Assembly: GCA_019510125.1 (NCBI GenBank)
Contig: JAEKKX010000006.1
Coordinates: forward strand, 540,843-604,842
Source of the DNA: Lysobacterales bacterium
GTDB taxonomy: Bacteria; Pseudomonadota; Gammaproteobacteria; Xanthomonadales; Xanthomonadaceae
DNA length: 64,000 nucleotides
Direction: 5' to 3'
Positions 7,175 through 21,487 of this stretch are shown here, one piece after another (the first letter of the stretch is position 1; each line of letters begins with the position of its first letter). The position numbers and the translations under genes were made by a program. The notes beneath the pieces are model-generated. The model did no database searches and was not told where the DNA came from. It saw only the letters and a list, made by a program, of their open reading frames with translations.

Positions 7175-8133
7175 CCGCGGGTGGCGCGGGTTCCGTGCCC
7201 GCCCACCTTCCGGTGCTGCACTTGCCGGTGATGTTCGGGCAGGTCATGGACGGGCTGCGGGTTCGGAAGGACGGAACGTATCTGGATGGCACCTTCGGGC
7301 GTGGCGGACACGCCCGTGGCGTGCTCGAGCGCCTGGGTGACGGAGGTCGGCTGCTGCTGATGGACAAGGATCCCGAAGCGATCCGCGTCGCCGAACAGGC
7401 GTTCGGTGCGGACCCGCGCGTCGCCATCCGCCGCGGCAGCTTCGCCGCGCTCGGCGACTGGGATCGCGTCCGCGACGGCCTCGACGGCGTGCTGCTCGAC
7501 CTCGGCGTGTCCTCGCCGCAGCTCGACGTGGCCGAACGCGGCTTCAGCTTCGGCAAGGACGGTCCGCTCGACATGCGCATGGACCCCGAGTCCGGCGAAA
7601 GCGCGGCGGCCTGGCTAGCGCGCGCCGACGAGCGCGAGATCGCCGACGTGCTGTGGACCTTCGGCGAGGAGAAGCAGAGCCGCCGCATCGCCCGCGCGAT
7701 CGTCGCCCGCCGCGCCGCCGAACCGCTGCTGCGCACCGCGCAGCTCGCCGACCTGATCGCCTCCGTGGTCCCGCGCGGCGCGCAGAAGATCCATCCGGCC
7801 ACCCGCAACTTCCAGGCGATCCGGATCTTCGTGAACCGCGAGCTGGAAGACCTCGAGCGCGGCCTCGACGCCGCGGTCGCCGCGCTCAGGCCCGGCGGCC
7901 GGCTCGCGGTGATCAGCTTCCACTCGCTGGAAGACCGCATCGTCAAGCAGTTCATCGCCCGCCTCGCCAAGGCGCCGCCGGCCAACCGGCGCATGCCGGT
8001 GGCGGTCGCGTTCGTGCCGACCCTGCGTATCGTCGCCGACGCGCAGAAGGCCGACGCCGCCGAGACCGACGCCAACCCGCGCGCCCGCAGCGCGGTGCTG
8101 CGCGTGGCCGAAAAGCTCGCGGAGGCCGCATGA
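7171..8133 (+). CDS. rsmH: 16S rRNA (cytosine(1402)-N4)-methyltransferase RsmH
   Basis: RsmH methylates N4 of C1402, the same decoding-centre nucleotide whose ribose is modified by RsmI, also encoded in this window. The 320-residue protein has the SAM-binding motif [10 protein letters not shown] near residues 38-47, [29 protein letters not shown] and the C-terminal [14 protein letters not shown], all typical. The GTG start overlaps the mraZ stop (GTGA); a second GTG eight codons later is possible. The gene ends with ATGA coupling to ftsL. Confidence 0.95.
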   Translation: MTAGGAGSVPAHLPVLHLPVMFGQVMDGLRVRKDGTYLDGTFGRGGHARGVLERLGDGGRLLLMDKDPEAIRVAEQAFGADPRVAIRRGSFAALGDWDRVRDGLDGVLLDLGVSSPQLDVAERGFSFGKDGPLDMRMDPESGESAAAWLARADEREIADVLWTFGEEKQSRRIARAIVARRAAEPLLRTAQLADLIASVVPRGAQKIHPATRNFQAIRIFVNRELEDLERGLDAAVAALRPGGRLAVISFHSLEDRIVKQFIARLAKAPPANRRMPVAVAFVPTLRIVADAQKADAAETDANPRARSAVLRVAEKLAEAA

Positions 8134-8396
8134 ACGTGCGCGTCGTCCTCGCGGTGCTGGCCCTGGCGAACGTGCTGACCGCGATCGGCGTGGTCGACGC
8201 CCGCCATCGCCACCGCCAGTTGTTCTTCGACCTGACCCGGCTGGAAAAGGCCCGCGACGCGCTCGACATCGAGTTCAGCCGGCTGCAGCTCGAGCAGGCG
8301 ACCTGGGCGGAAAGCAACCGCATCGACAAGGTCGCGCGCGAGCGCCTGGGCATGCGTACGCCGGAGCCGGCGGAAACGGTGGTGCTGCGCCCATGA
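8130..8396 (+). CDS. ftsL: Cell division protein FtsL
   Basis: FtsL is a bitopic inner-membrane protein of the divisome that binds FtsB and FtsQ and helps activate FtsWI. The 88-residue product has an N-terminal hydrophobic segment ([18 protein letters not shown], about 4-21) followed by a charged heptad-like coiled coil ([20 protein letters not shown] and on). The C terminus [15 protein letters not shown] is typical. Identification rests on size, topology and position between rsmH and ftsI, with ATGA overlaps at both ends. Confidence 0.9.
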   Translation: MNVRVVLAVLALANVLTAIGVVDARHRHRQLFFDLTRLEKARDALDIEFSRLQLEQATWAESNRIDKVARERLGMRTPEPAETVVLRP

Positions 8397-10335
8397 GCTC
8401 GCGCGCGCCCTCCTGGATCGACGCCCTGCGCACGCGCCTGGGCGAGGGCCTGTCGCGTCGCGGCCCGGCGCCGCGCGGCCGCGCCCGGTTCGACCTGCGC
8501 GGGCGGCTGCTGCTGGTCGGCGCCGCGCTCGGCGTGTGCGCGCTGGCGCTGGTCGGCCGCGCCGCCTACCTGCAGTTGATCAGCAACGAGTTCTACCGCA
8601 AGCAGGGCGACGAACGCTTCATGCGCAAGGTGCCGATCGCGACCTCGCGCGGCATGATCACCGACCGCAACGGCGAGCCGCTGGCGGTGTCCACCCCGGT
8701 GGAGTCGATCTGGGCGGTGCCGCAGGAAGCGCTGAAGGCGCAGGGCCGGCTGCCGGCGCTGGCGGCCGCGCTCGGGATCGACGCCGAGGCCCTCAACGAC
8801 CGCCTGATCCAGCGCAGGAACAAGGACTTCGTCTACCTCAAGCGCCGGATCGGCCCGGCCGAGGCGCGCCGGATCCTCGCCCTCGGCATCCCCGGGGTGT
8901 ATTCGCAGCGCGAGTACCGCCGCTTCTACCCGCAGGGCGAGGCGATCGCGCACGTGCTCGGCTTCACCGGCATCGACGACCACGGCCAGGAAGGCCTGGA
9001 ATACGCCTTCGACCACACCCTGTCCGGCCGCCCGGGGCTCAAGCGCGTGATCCGCGACCTGCACGGCCGCACGGTGGAGGAGGTCGACCTGCTGCGTCCG
9101 GCCGAACCGGGCCAGAACCTCACCCTCACCATCGATCGCCGCATCCAGTTCCTCGCCTATCGCGAACTGAAGCAGGCGCTCGCCGACACCCACGCGGTGA
9201 GCGGTTCGGCGGTGGTGCTGGACGTGGCCACCGGCGAAGTGCTGGCGATGGCCAACCTGCCGTCGTTCAACCCGAACGCGGTCGGCGCCGCGTCGCGCGA
9301 CGCGCATCGCAACCGCGCCGTGACCGACGTGATCGAGCCGGGCTCGACCATGAAGCCGCTGACCGTGGCCGCGGCGCTGGAGGCGGGGGTGATCACCCCG
9401 AACACCGTGTTCGACACGAATCCGGGCTGGATCCCGAACGGCCGCTGGAAGACCACCGACACCCACAACTACGGCGTGCTCGACGTCACCGGCGTGATCC
9501 GCAAGAGCTCGAACGTCGGCTCGGCGAAGATCGCGATGCGGCTGACCAAGGAGCAGATGTACGACTTCTACAGCCGCTTCGGCTACGGCCACGTGCCGGG
9601 CAGCGGTTTCCCCGGCGAGAGCCCGGGCAACCTGCCGAAGCCGGACGGCTGGAGCGGCACCACCAAGCAGACGATGTCCTACGGCTACGGCGTGAGCGTG
9701 ACCCCGCTGCAGATCGCGCGCGCCTACGCCGCGATCGGCAACGGCGGGCGTTCGGTGGTGCCGACCTTCATCAAGGGCCAGACCGGCGAGAGCGAGCAGA
9801 TCCTCGATCCGAAGATCGCCGCCGAGGTGCTGCGCATGATGCAGACCGTCACCGAGCCCGGCGGCACCGCCACCCAGGCCGCGATCCTCGGCTACCACGT
9901 CGCCGGCAAGACCGGCACCGCGTGGATTTCGAGCAACGGCGGCTATTCGCGCCGCTACAACGCGTTCTTCGCCGGGCTGGTGCCGGTCGATCGCCCGCGC
10001 TTCGCGATGGTGGTCGTGCTCAAGGACCCGGAACCGACGCTCGGCTACACCGGCGGCCTGGTCTCCGCGCCGGTGTTCCGCAACGTGATGGAAGGCGCGC
10101 TGCGGCTGATGGACGTGCCGCCGGACGACATCGACACCTGGCTCGCCGTGCAGGCGTCGGCGGATGCGAAGCGCGCGCGCGTCGCGGGCCGGCCCGGTGC
10201 GGCCGTCGCGCCGGCACCGGCGCTGCCCGTGGTCGCGCCGCCTGCCGCCACGCCGCCTGTCGTCATGCAGCGCCCGGTGTCCGCCGCGGCGATGCCGCCG
10301 GCGCTCGATGCGCTGCCGTCGGCGGGAGGCGCGCG

Positions 10336-10339
<4 letters not shown>
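8393..10339 (+). CDS. ftsI: Septal peptidoglycan transpeptidase FtsI (PBP3)
   Basis: FtsI cross-links septal peptidoglycan with FtsW. The 648-residue class B PBP has a cytoplasmic tail, one transmembrane helix (about 43-62, [20 protein letters not shown]) and a dimerisation region. The transpeptidase domain carries the catalytic S318-x-x-K321 (STMK), S372-S-N374 and K506-T-G motifs, all intact. The C-terminal 60 residues are Ala/Pro-rich and look disordered; they are longer than in E. coli, whose protein is 588 residues. The start and stop overlap ftsL and murE as ATGA. Confidence 0.96.
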
Positions 10340-11831
<1,492 letters not shown>

Positions 11832-11835
<4 letters not shown>

Positions 11836-13247
11836 CGCCGATGACGCTCTCCCGCATCGCGCAGGCCGTCGGCGGCCGGCTGGTCGGCGGCGACCGCACG
11901 GTCGACGCGCTGGTCACCGACACCCGCCGCCTCGACGGCGCCGACATGCGGCAGCCGATGTTCGTCGCGCTGCGCGGCGAGCACTTCGACGGCAACGACT
12001 ACGTCGCGCAGGCCGCCGAGCGCGGCGCGGCGGCGGCGCTGGTCTCGCGCGAGGGCGCGGTCGCGATCCCGCAGGTCGTCGTGGCCGACACCGAGCGCGC
12101 GCTGGCGGCGCTGGCCGCGTCGGTGCAGCGCGGCCGGGCGACCAAGGTCGTCGCGGTCACCGGCAGCAACGGCAAGACCAGCGTCAAGGCGCTGGTGACG
12201 GCGATCCTCGAAGCCGCCGCGACCGGTCGCGCGTACAGCACGCCGGGCAACCGCAACAACGAGATCGGCCTGCCGCTGGCGGTGCTCGACGCGCCCGACG
12301 ACGCGCTGTTCGCGGTCTACGAGATGGGCGCCGGCAAGCCGGGCGACATCGCCTATCTCACCGACATCGTGCGCCCGGACGCGGCGCTGGTGAACAACAT
12401 CGCGCCGGCGCACCTCGAACGCATGGGCAGCCTGCTCGGCATCGCCGACACCAAGGCCGCGATCTACGACGCGCTGCCGGCCGGCGGGGTCGCGGCGATC
12501 AACGCCGACGATGCGTTCGCGCCGTATTTCGAACAGCGCGTCCTCGCCGAACGCGCGCACGGCCGTCGCCTGCTGCGCTTCGCGCTCGACGCCGACGCCG
12601 ACCTCACCGCGCGCGACATCGCGCTCGACGCCGAGGGCGCGCGCTTCGTGCTGGCGACGCCGGAAGGCGAGGCCGACATCGCGCTGGCGATGCCGGGCCG
12701 CCACAACGTGCTCAACGCGCTGGCCGCGGCCGCGCTGGCGATGGGCGTGGGCATCGGGCTGCCGGCGATCGCCGCCGGCCTCAACGCCGCGCGCCCGGTC
12801 GGCGGCCGCCTCAACGTGCATCGGCTGCCCGGCGGCGCGGTGCTGATCGACGACAGCTACAACGCGAATCCCGGTTCGCTGCAGGCGGCGATCGACACCC
12901 TGGCGGCGGCCGGCGGCGAGCGCTGGCTGGTGATCGGCGACATGCGCGAACTCGGCGCCGACAGCGCCGCGCTGCACGCCGGCGTCGGGCGTCGCGCGAA
13001 GGCGTCCGGCGTGTCCCGGCTGTACGCGCTGGGGCCGCTGAGCGCCGGCGCCGCCGAGGCCTTCGGCGAGGGCGCGCGGGTGTTCGAGGACCACGCCGCG
13101 CTGGCGGCGGCGCTGCGCGCCGATCTTGCGGCGGCGGGCGACGCGCCGCGGGTGCTGGTGAAGGGGTCGCGCGGCAGCGCGATGGACAGAATCGTGAACG
13201 ACATCCTCGCCGACGGCGTGGATCGGGGAGAGAGCCATGCTGCTTGA
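11832..13247 (+). CDS. murF: UDP-MurNAc-tripeptide-D-Ala-D-Ala ligase MurF
   Basis: MurF completes the pentapeptide by attaching D-Ala-D-Ala, the product of DdlB, encoded downstream. The 471-residue sequence has an N-terminal substrate domain ([24 protein letters not shown]), the ATP loop GSNGKTS at 111-117, [12 protein letters not shown], and [11 protein letters not shown] in the C-terminal domain. Length is normal for the family. Its last 11 bases overlap mraY, whose ribosome site (GGGGAGAG) lies inside murF. Confidence 0.96.
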
Positions 13248-14334
13248 ACTGTCGCGCTGGCTGGAGCAGATGCAGCACCACTTCGGCCTGTTCGGTTACC
13301 TGACCTTCCGCGGCATCCTCGCCGCGCTGACCTCGCTCGGCCTCTCTCTGTGGTGGGGCCCGGCGGTGATCGCGCGGCTGGCGAAGCTCAAGGGCGGCCA
13401 GCCGATCCGCAAGGACGGCCCGCAGTCGCACTTCTCCAAGGCCGGCACGCCGACCATGGGCGGCGCGTTGATCCTGCTGACCATCACCGCCTCGGTGCTG
13501 CTGTGGGGCGACCTGCGCAACCGCTACGTGTGGGTGGTGCTGGCGACGATGATCGCCTTCGGCTGGATCGGCTGGTGGGACGACTGGATCAAGATCGTCA
13601 AGCGCGATCCCAACGGCATGCGCTCGCGCACCAAGTACGCGCTGCAGTCGCTGTTCGGCCTCGCCGCCGGCCTGTTCCTGTTCTACACCGCGGACGTGCA
13701 GTCGGCGACCACGCTGTACATCCCGTTCTTCAAGAACGTGGCGCTGCCGCTGGTCGGCATCGGCGGCATGGCGTTCTTCGTGTTCGTCGCCTACTTCTGG
13801 ACGGTCGGCTTCTCCAACGCGGTGAACCTGACCGACGGCCTCGACGGCCTCGCGATCATGCCCACGGTGCTGGTCGCCTGCGCGCTGGGCGTGTTCGCCT
13901 ACGCCTCCGGCAATGCGGTGTTCTCCGAGTACCTGAAGATCCCGAGCGTCCCCGGCGCGGGCGAACTGGTGATCATCTGCGCCGCGATCGCCGGCGCGGG
14001 CCTGGGCTTCCTGTGGTTCAACACCTATCCAGCGATGGTGTTCATGGGCGACATCGGCGCGCTCGCGCTCGGCGCGGTTCTCGGCCTGATCGCGGTGATC
14101 GTGCGCCAGGAACTCATCCTCGTGGTGATGGGCGGGATCTTCGTGATCGAGACCCTGTCGGTGATGATCCAGGTCGCCTCGTTCAAGCTCACCGGCAAGC
14201 GGGTCTTCCGGATGGCGCCGATCCACCACCACTTCGAGCTGAAGGGCTGGCCGGAGCCGCGCGTGATCGTCCGCTTCTGGATCATCTCGGTGATCCTGGT
14301 CCTCGTCGGCCTCGCCACGCTGAAGGTGCGCTGA
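13237..14334 (+). CDS. mraY: Phospho-MurNAc-pentapeptide-transferase MraY (lipid I synthase)
   Basis: MraY moves phospho-MurNAc-pentapeptide onto undecaprenyl phosphate at the inner membrane. The 365-residue protein has the expected ten or so transmembrane segments. It also has the signatures [22 protein letters not shown], the Asp-rich [33 protein letters not shown] and the APIHHHFE loop, all complete. The stop overlaps the ftsW start by one base (TGATG). Confidence 0.97.
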   Translation: MLLELSRWLEQMQHHFGLFGYLTFRGILAALTSLGLSLWWGPAVIARLAKLKGGQPIRKDGPQSHFSKAGTPTMGGALILLTITASVLLWGDLRNRYVWVVLATMIAFGWIGWWDDWIKIVKRDPNGMRSRTKYALQSLFGLAAGLFLFYTADVQSATTLYIPFFKNVALPLVGIGGMAFFVFVAYFWTVGFSNAVNLTDGLDGLAIMPTVLVACALGVFAYASGNAVFSEYLKIPSVPGAGELVIICAAIAGAGLGFLWFNTYPAMVFMGDIGALALGAVLGLIAVIVRQELILVVMGGIFVIETLSVMIQVASFKLTGKRVFRMAPIHHHFELKGWPEPRVIVRFWIISVILVLVGLATLKVR

Positions 14335-15689
14335 TGGCGAACGCCTCGATGCTCCCGCGGTTCGGATTCGGCCAGCAGGCGACGCGCCTCGACGCGCTGC
14401 CCGGCCGCTACGACCCGTGGCTGCTCGGCGCCACGCTGACCCTGGTCTGCCTCGGCGTGGTGATGGTCGCCTCCAGTTCGATCGCGATCGGCATGAGCAA
14501 CCATGTCGGCCCGTACTACTTCCTGGTCAAGCACCTGGTGTTCCTGGCGATGGGCATGGTCGTCGCCGGCTGGGTGATGCGTACCGAGCTCAAGAGCATC
14601 GAACAGCGCGACCACCTGCTGCTGGTGCTGTGCTTCGTGCTGCTGATCGCGGTGTTCCTGCCCGGCGTGGGCCGAACCCTCAACGGCGCGCGGCGCTGGC
14701 TCAACCTCGGGGTCACCACCTTCCAGGCGGTCGAAGCGGTGAAGCCGATGTTCATCGTCTGGCTCGCCAGCTACCTCGTACGCTTCCGCGACGAGGTGAA
14801 CGCGACCTGGGGCGCGATGCTCAAGCCGCTGGGCGTGGCGGCGGCGCTGGTGGCGCTGCTGCTGCTGCAGCCGGACTTCGGCTCGTCGTCGCTGATCCTC
14901 GCGATCACCGCGGGGATGCTGGTGCTCGGCGGCGTGCACCTGCCGCGGATGTTCGGCCCGGTGGTGGTCGGCCTGACCGCGCTGGCCGCGATCGCCGTCG
15001 CCGAGCCGTACCGGCTGCAGCGCCTGGTCACCTTCCTCAATCCGTGGGCCGACCCGCTCAAGAGCGGTTACCAGCTCACCAATTCGCTGATGGCGGTGGG
15101 CCGCGGCGAACTGTTCGGCGTCGGCCTCGGCGCCTCGATCCAGAAGCTCGACTTCCTGCCGATGGCCAACAGCGACTTCATCCTCGCGGTGATCGCCGAG
15201 GAGCTCGGCTTCGTCGGCGTGTGCTGCGTCATCGCGCTGTACGCGCTGCTGGTCGGCCGCGCGTTCTGGGTCGGGCTGAAGTGCGTGGAGATGCGCCGCC
15301 ACTTCGCCGGCTACTGCGCCTTCGGCGTCGGCCTGTGGCTGGGCCTGCAGAGCTTCGTCTCGATCGGCGTCAACCTGGGCCTGCTGCCGACCAAGGGCCT
15401 GACCCTGCCGCTGATTTCCTACGGCGGCTCCAGCGTGCTCGGCACCTGCGCCGCGCTCGGCCTGCTGCTGCGCGTGTCGTACGAACTCGACCGCGCCGAG
15501 CGCCAGGTCGCGCGCCTGCGCGGTGAAGCGGCGCAGGGCCAGCCCGGGCCGATGCCCGCCACCGCGCAGCCCTTGCCTGCCGCGGTGTCCCCGGCGGCGA
15601 TGTCCATGGCCGGCGCGCACGCCGGCGCGGTGCGCGGCACCAGCCGCCTGCGCGACCGGGTCGAGCCGACCTTCGGGAGGGGCGCATGA
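14334..15689 (+). CDS. ftsW: Septal peptidoglycan glycosyltransferase FtsW
   Basis: FtsW is the SEDS-family polymerase that works with FtsI at the septum. The 451-residue protein has a cytoplasmic N terminus and about ten transmembrane helices. Motifs such as [49 protein letters not shown] and the C-terminal [10 protein letters not shown] are conserved. A roughly 70-residue Ala/Pro-rich tail follows the last helix. The start codon shares a base with the mraY stop. Confidence 0.96.
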   Translation: MANASMLPRFGFGQQATRLDALPGRYDPWLLGATLTLVCLGVVMVASSSIAIGMSNHVGPYYFLVKHLVFLAMGMVVAGWVMRTELKSIEQRDHLLLVLCFVLLIAVFLPGVGRTLNGARRWLNLGVTTFQAVEAVKPMFIVWLASYLVRFRDEVNATWGAMLKPLGVAAALVALLLLQPDFGSSSLILAITAGMLVLGGVHLPRMFGPVVVGLTALAAIAVAEPYRLQRLVTFLNPWADPLKSGYQLTNSLMAVGRGELFGVGLGASIQKLDFLPMANSDFILAVIAEELGFVGVCCVIALYALLVGRAFWVGLKCVEMRRHFAGYCAFGVGLWLGLQSFVSIGVNLGLLPTKGLTLPLISYGGSSVLGTCAALGLLLRVSYELDRAERQVARLRGEAAQGQPGPMPATAQPLPAAVSPAAMSMAGAHAGAVRGTSRLRDRVEPTFGRGA

Positions 15690-16761
15690 CCGCCGCTTCC
15701 GCACCCGTGCTGATCCTCGCCGGCGGCACCGGCGGCCACATCTTCCCCGGCCTCGCGGTCGCCGACGCGCTGCGCGCGCGCGGCGTGCCGGTGCTGTGGC
15801 TGGGCGCCGACGGCGGCATGGAGACGCGGCTGGTCCCGCAGCACGGCATCCCGATCGAGACCATCGCCATCTCCGGCGTGCGCGGCAAGGGCGTCGGCAC
15901 GCTGCTGCGCGCGCCGTTCCGCGTGCTGTCGGCGATCCGCGCCGCCGGTCGCGTGCTCAAGGCGCACCGGCCGCGCGCGGTGATCAGCTTCGGCGGATTC
16001 GCCGCCGGTCCCGGCGGCATCGCCGCGGTCCTCGCCCGCGTGCCGCTGCTGGTCCACGAACAGAACCGCGCGCCGGGCCTGACCAACCGCGTCCTCGCCC
16101 GGTTCGCCCGGCGCGTGCTGTGCGGCTTCCCGGATGCGTTCCCGGGCCGGGAAACCGTGGTCGGCAATCCGGTGCGCAGCGCGATCGCCGACCTGCCGCC
16201 GCCGAACGAGCGCTTCATCGGCCGCAGCGACCCGATGCGGGTGCTGGTGCTCGGCGGCAGCCAGGGCGCGCGCGCGCTCAACGCGGCGGTGCCGCAGGCG
16301 ATCGCGCAGGTCCAGGGCGCCGGGATCGACGTGCGCCACCAGTGCGGCGAGAAGCTGCGCGACGACACCGCGCGCGCCTACGAGGCCGCCGGCGTGCGGG
16401 CCTCGATCGAACCGTTCATCGCCGACATGGCCGCGGCCTACGCCTGGGCCGACGTCGTGGTCTGCCGCGCCGGTGCGCTGACCCTCGCCGAACTGTGCGC
16501 GGCCGGCGTCGGCGGCCTGCTGGTGCCGCTGCCGACAGCGGTCGACGACCACCAGACCAAGAACGCCCAGTACATCGCCCAGCGCCGCGCCGCGGTGGTG
16601 CTCAGGCAGGACGGCGAACTGGTCCCGAAGCTCGCCATGGAACTGCGCAACCTGGTGCTCGAGCCGGAGCTCCGCAGCTTCATGGCCGAGGCCGCGCGTT
16701 CGCTGGCGAAGGTCGACGCCGCCGAGCGCGTCGCCGATGCCGTGCTCGAGGAGGCCCGCGC

Positions 16762-16765
<4 letters not shown>
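15686..16765 (+). CDS. murG: UDP-GlcNAc:lipid I N-acetylglucosaminyltransferase MurG
   Basis: MurG converts lipid I to lipid II on the inner face of the membrane. The 359-residue GT-B protein shows the N-terminal glycine loop [13 protein letters not shown] near residues 12-24. [12 protein letters not shown], the second glycine loop [11 protein letters not shown] and [14 protein letters not shown] with DDHQTKNA in the C-terminal UDP-GlcNAc domain are also present. It is coupled by ATGA to both ftsW and murC. Confidence 0.96.
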
Positions 16766-18278
<1,513 letters not shown>

Positions 18279-18282
<4 letters not shown>

Positions 18283-19277
18283 GCGCCGTGCCGTCCGCCC
18301 GCCATTCCGATCCCGCCGTGTTCGGCCGCGTCGCCGTGCTCATGGGCGGCACCAGCGCCGAGCGCGAGGTGTCGCTGGACTCGGGCCGCAACGTGCTCGA
18401 GGCGCTGCGCGCCCGCGGCATCGACGCGCACGCGGTCGACGGCATTCCGGCGCTGATCGAGGCGCTGGTCGGCAAGCGGTTCGATCGCGTGTTCAACATC
18501 CTCCACGGCAATCGCGGCGGCGGCGAGGACGGTGTGCTGCAGGGCGCGCTGGAGGCACTCGGCGTGCCGTACACCGGTTCGGGCGTGCTCGGCTCGGCGC
18601 TGACGATGGACAAGATCCGCACCAAGCAGGTGTGGCTCAGCGAAGGCCTGCCGACGCCGAAGTTCGTGCGCATCGGCCGGGGCGACCCCGGATCAAGTCC
18701 GGGGCAGGCGATACGCGATGCCGTGCGTGAACTGGGCTTCCCCGTGTTCGTGAAGCCCTCGAGCGAAGGCTCCAGCGTCGGCGTGTTCCGCATCCTCGCC
18801 GAGGACGATCTCGCGGCGGCCGAGGCCTTCGCCGCGACCTACGCCGGCGAGCTGCTGATGGAGCAGATGGTGCAGGGCGAGGAATTCACGGTCGGCATCT
18901 TCGGCGACATCGCGCTGCCGTCGATCCGCATCGTGCCGGCGGGCGAGTGGTACGACTACCACGCCAAATACGTCGCCGACGACACCCAGTACCTGTGCCC
19001 CGGGCTCGACGGCGACGACGAGGCGGCGATCCGCGACCTCGCGCTGCGCGCGTTCCGCGCGGCCGCGTGCAGCGGCTGGGGCCGCGTCGACGTGATGCGC
19101 GACCGCCGCCTGGGCTTCCAGTTGATCGAAGTGAACACCGCGCCGGGCATGACCAGCCACTCGCTGGTGCCCAAGGCCGCGCGCCAGCTCGGGATCGACT
19201 TCGAGGCGCTGTGCTGGCGCATCCTCGAGACCACGCTGGTCGAAGCCGCGCTGCCGCGGGAGGACGCCGCACGATGA
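18279..19277 (+). CDS. ddlB: D-alanine-D-alanine ligase
   Basis: This ATP-grasp enzyme joins two D-alanines for MurF. The 332-residue protein has [16 protein letters not shown], the central [42 protein letters not shown] and the C-terminal [11 protein letters not shown], all complete. The GTG start overlaps the murC stop. Around residues 135-145 there is an unusual [12 protein letters not shown] segment, encoded by a palindromic insertion (18686-18704). It lies in a surface linker before the KPSSEG motif, so activity is probably kept. Confidence 0.94.
18686..18704. repeat. Palindromic element inserted in frame in ddlB
   Basis: CCCCGGA-TCAAG-TCCGGGG is a perfect 7-bp stem with a 5-base loop inside coding sequence, encoding part of DPGSSPG. 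It resembles dispersed intergenic palindromes with a GGATCAAG core and sits in a variable linker of the protein, which suggests insertion rather than chance. Confidence 0.6.
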
Positions 19278-20011
19278 GCGCGTTCCTGCGACTGCTCGCG
19301 TGGGTGCTGGCGCTGGCGCTGGTGGCGCTGCCGGTGGTGGCCGTCATCCAGGGCTGGGTCGGCACCGAGCGCTGGCCGCTGCGCACGGTGAAGGTCGAGG
19401 GCCGGCTGACCCGGGTCAGCGACGCGCAGATCGTCGCCGCGGTGCTGCCGCATGCGCGCCGCGGCTTCTTCGCCGTGCGCCTGGAGGACGCCCGCGCCGC
19501 GGTCGCCGCGCTGCCGTGGGTCGAGCACGCCGAAGTGCGCAAGCAGTGGCCGGACCGGCTGGTGGTGACGATCGAGGAGCATCGCCCGTTCGCCTGGTGG
19601 GGCGCCGACCGGCTGCTGTCCGAGCGCGGCCGCATCTTCCCGGCGAAGGGCGTGGTCGTGCCGGACGGGCTGCCGCGTTTCGACGGTCCGGAATCGCGGA
19701 TCGCCGACATCGTGCGGGTCTACAACGAATCGCGCGCCGCGTTCGCGACCACCGGGCTCGACGTGCGCACGCTGCGCCTCGACGAGCGCGGAAGCTGGTC
19801 GGTGACGCTTTCGGACGGCGCCGAACTGCTGGTCGGCCGCGACGACGCCAAGCTGCGGCTGCAGCGCTTCGCGCGCCTGCTCCCGCGGCTGCAGGTTCCG
19901 CAGGGCGAAGCCCTCGGCCGCGCCGACCTCCGCTACACCAACGGCTTCGCGTTGACCTGGCGGGCGGTTCCCGCGCCGGCCGCCGCGGCGCGCACGCAGG
20001 ACAGGACATGA
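19274..20011 (+). CDS. ftsQ: Cell division protein FtsQ
   Basis: FtsQ is a bitopic membrane protein that joins FtsL and FtsB and recruits later divisome parts. The 245-residue product has a short cytoplasmic N terminus, one transmembrane helix (about 5-24, [19 protein letters not shown]) and a POTRA domain ([19 protein letters not shown]). A beta domain follows, with [29 protein letters not shown]. Identification is from topology, POTRA motifs and position between ddlB and ftsA. Both ends overlap as ATGA. Confidence 0.94.
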   Translation: MSAFLRLLAWVLALALVALPVVAVIQGWVGTERWPLRTVKVEGRLTRVSDAQIVAAVLPHARRGFFAVRLEDARAAVAALPWVEHAEVRKQWPDRLVVTIEEHRPFAWWGADRLLSERGRIFPAKGVVVPDGLPRFDGPESRIADIVRVYNESRAAFATTGLDVRTLRLDERGSWSVTLSDGAELLVGRDDAKLRLQRFARLLPRLQVPQGEALGRADLRYTNGFALTWRAVPAPAAAARTQDRT

Positions 20012-21243
20012 ACCGCAAAGGCGACAAATCGCTGATCGTCGGCCTCGACATCGGCACCTCCAAGATCGTGGCGCTGGTCGGCGAGTACGCCTCCGGCAGC
20101 CCGATCGAGGTCATCGGCATCGGCACCCACGAATCGCGCGGGCTCAAGCGCGGCGTGGTCGTGGACATCGAGTCGACCGTGCAGTCGATCCAGCGCGCGA
20201 TCGAGGAGGCCGAACTGATGGCCGGCTGCGAGATCCGCTCGGTCTACGCCTCGATCTCCGGCAACCACGTGCAGTGTCGCAACTCGCCCGGCATCGTGCC
20301 GATCCGCGACGGCGAGGTCAGCTACCAGGACCTCGACCGCGTGCTGGAGGCGGCGAAGGCCGTGGCCATTCCGGCCGACCAGAAGATCCTGCACGCGATC
20401 CCGCGCGACTACGTGCTCGACGATTCGCAGGAAGGCATCCGCAACCCGGTCGGCATGACCGGCGTGCGCCTGGAGGTGCACGCGCACCTGGTGGTCTGCG
20501 CGCAGTCGGCCGCGGCCAACATCAGCAAGTGCGTGCAGCGCTGCGGCCTGCAGGTGGACGACCTGATCTTCTCGGCGCTGGCCTCCAGCACCGCGGTGCT
20601 GACCAGCGACGAGCGCGAACTGGGCGTGGTCCTGGTCGACATCGGCGCCGGCACCACCGACATCGCTGTGTTCGTGCACGGCGCGATCTGCCACACCGCG
20701 TCGCTGCCGATCGCCGGCGACCACGTCACCAACGACATCGCGCACATGCTGCGCACGCCGACGCCCGAGGCCGAGCAGATCAAGGTCCGCTACGCCTGCG
20801 CGCTGGCGCAACTGGCGACCGCCGAGGAAAGCATCCAGGTGCCGAGCGTCGGCGACCGTCCGCCGCGCCGCCTGCCGCGCCACGCGCTGGCGCAGGCGGT
20901 GCAGGGTCGCTACGAGGAAATCTTCGAGATGGTGCAGGCCGAACTGCGCCGCTCCGGCTTCGAGGAACTGGTCCGCGCCGGCATGGTGCTGACCGGCGGC
21001 GCCGCGAAGATGGAGGGCGTGGTCGAACTGGCCGAGGAAATGCTGCAGATGCCGGTGCGGGTGGGCATCCCGCAGCACGTCAGCGGGCTCGGCGAAGTGG
21101 TGGGCAACCCGGTGCACGCCACCGGCGTCGGCCTGCTGCTGATGGGCAGCCAGATCGAGCATCCGCGCCGCCCGGTGATCCCCGCCGGTCGCGCGGTGGG
21201 GCTCTTCAACAAGGTGCGGACGTGGTTCAAGGGCGAGTTCTAG
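20008..21243 (+). CDS. ftsA: Cell division protein FtsA
   Basis: FtsA is the actin-like ATPase that anchors FtsZ to the membrane. The 411-residue protein shows the actin-fold phosphate loops VGLDIGTSKIVALVGE and VLVDIGAGTTDIAVF, the 1C subdomain in between, and VLTGGAAKMEGVVELAEEML. The C-terminal amphipathic membrane-targeting helix GLFNKVRTWFKGEF is complete. It is the last gene of the tightly overlapping part of the cluster; ftsZ follows after 244 bases. Confidence 0.97.
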   Translation: MNRKGDKSLIVGLDIGTSKIVALVGEYASGSPIEVIGIGTHESRGLKRGVVVDIESTVQSIQRAIEEAELMAGCEIRSVYASISGNHVQCRNSPGIVPIRDGEVSYQDLDRVLEAAKAVAIPADQKILHAIPRDYVLDDSQEGIRNPVGMTGVRLEVHAHLVVCAQSAAANISKCVQRCGLQVDDLIFSALASSTAVLTSDERELGVVLVDIGAGTTDIAVFVHGAICHTASLPIAGDHVTNDIAHMLRTPTPEAEQIKVRYACALAQLATAEESIQVPSVGDRPPRRLPRHALAQAVQGRYEEIFEMVQAELRRSGFEELVRAGMVLTGGAAKMEGVVELAEEMLQMPVRVGIPQHVSGLGEVVGNPVHATGVGLLLMGSQIEHPRRPVIPAGRAVGLFNKVRTWFKGEF

Positions 21244-21282
21244 CTTCAGGCGCGGGATCGGGCCTCCGGCCGCGACCCGCGC

Positions 21283-21361
21283 GCGAACGCTCCAGGCGAA
21301 GCCCGGAGCGTTCGCCGGTTCGAGCGGGGCCGCTCGAACCGCCGGCACATCCGTGTGCCGG
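21283..21361 (+). other. Three consecutive hairpins in the ftsA-ftsZ spacer
   Basis: Stem 1 pairs GCGAACGCTCC (21283-21293) with 21305-21315. Stem 2 pairs CGGTTCGAGCGG (21316-21327) with 21330-21341. Stem 3 pairs CCGGCACA (21342-21349) with 21354-21361. They abut without gaps and lie in the ftsZ leader, 127 bases before its start. None has a T run, so they are not simple terminators. Roles in mRNA processing or stability are possible. Confidence 0.7.
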
Positions 21362-21487
21362 AACGTCGGCCCGGCGAGGTCGGCGGCAGGCAGGACAGGA
21401 CAACGAGCGGTTCCCGGCGTTTCGACGGTTTCACGGCAACACCCGATCCAACAACAGCTTCATACATAACTAGACGAGGACACGGAC

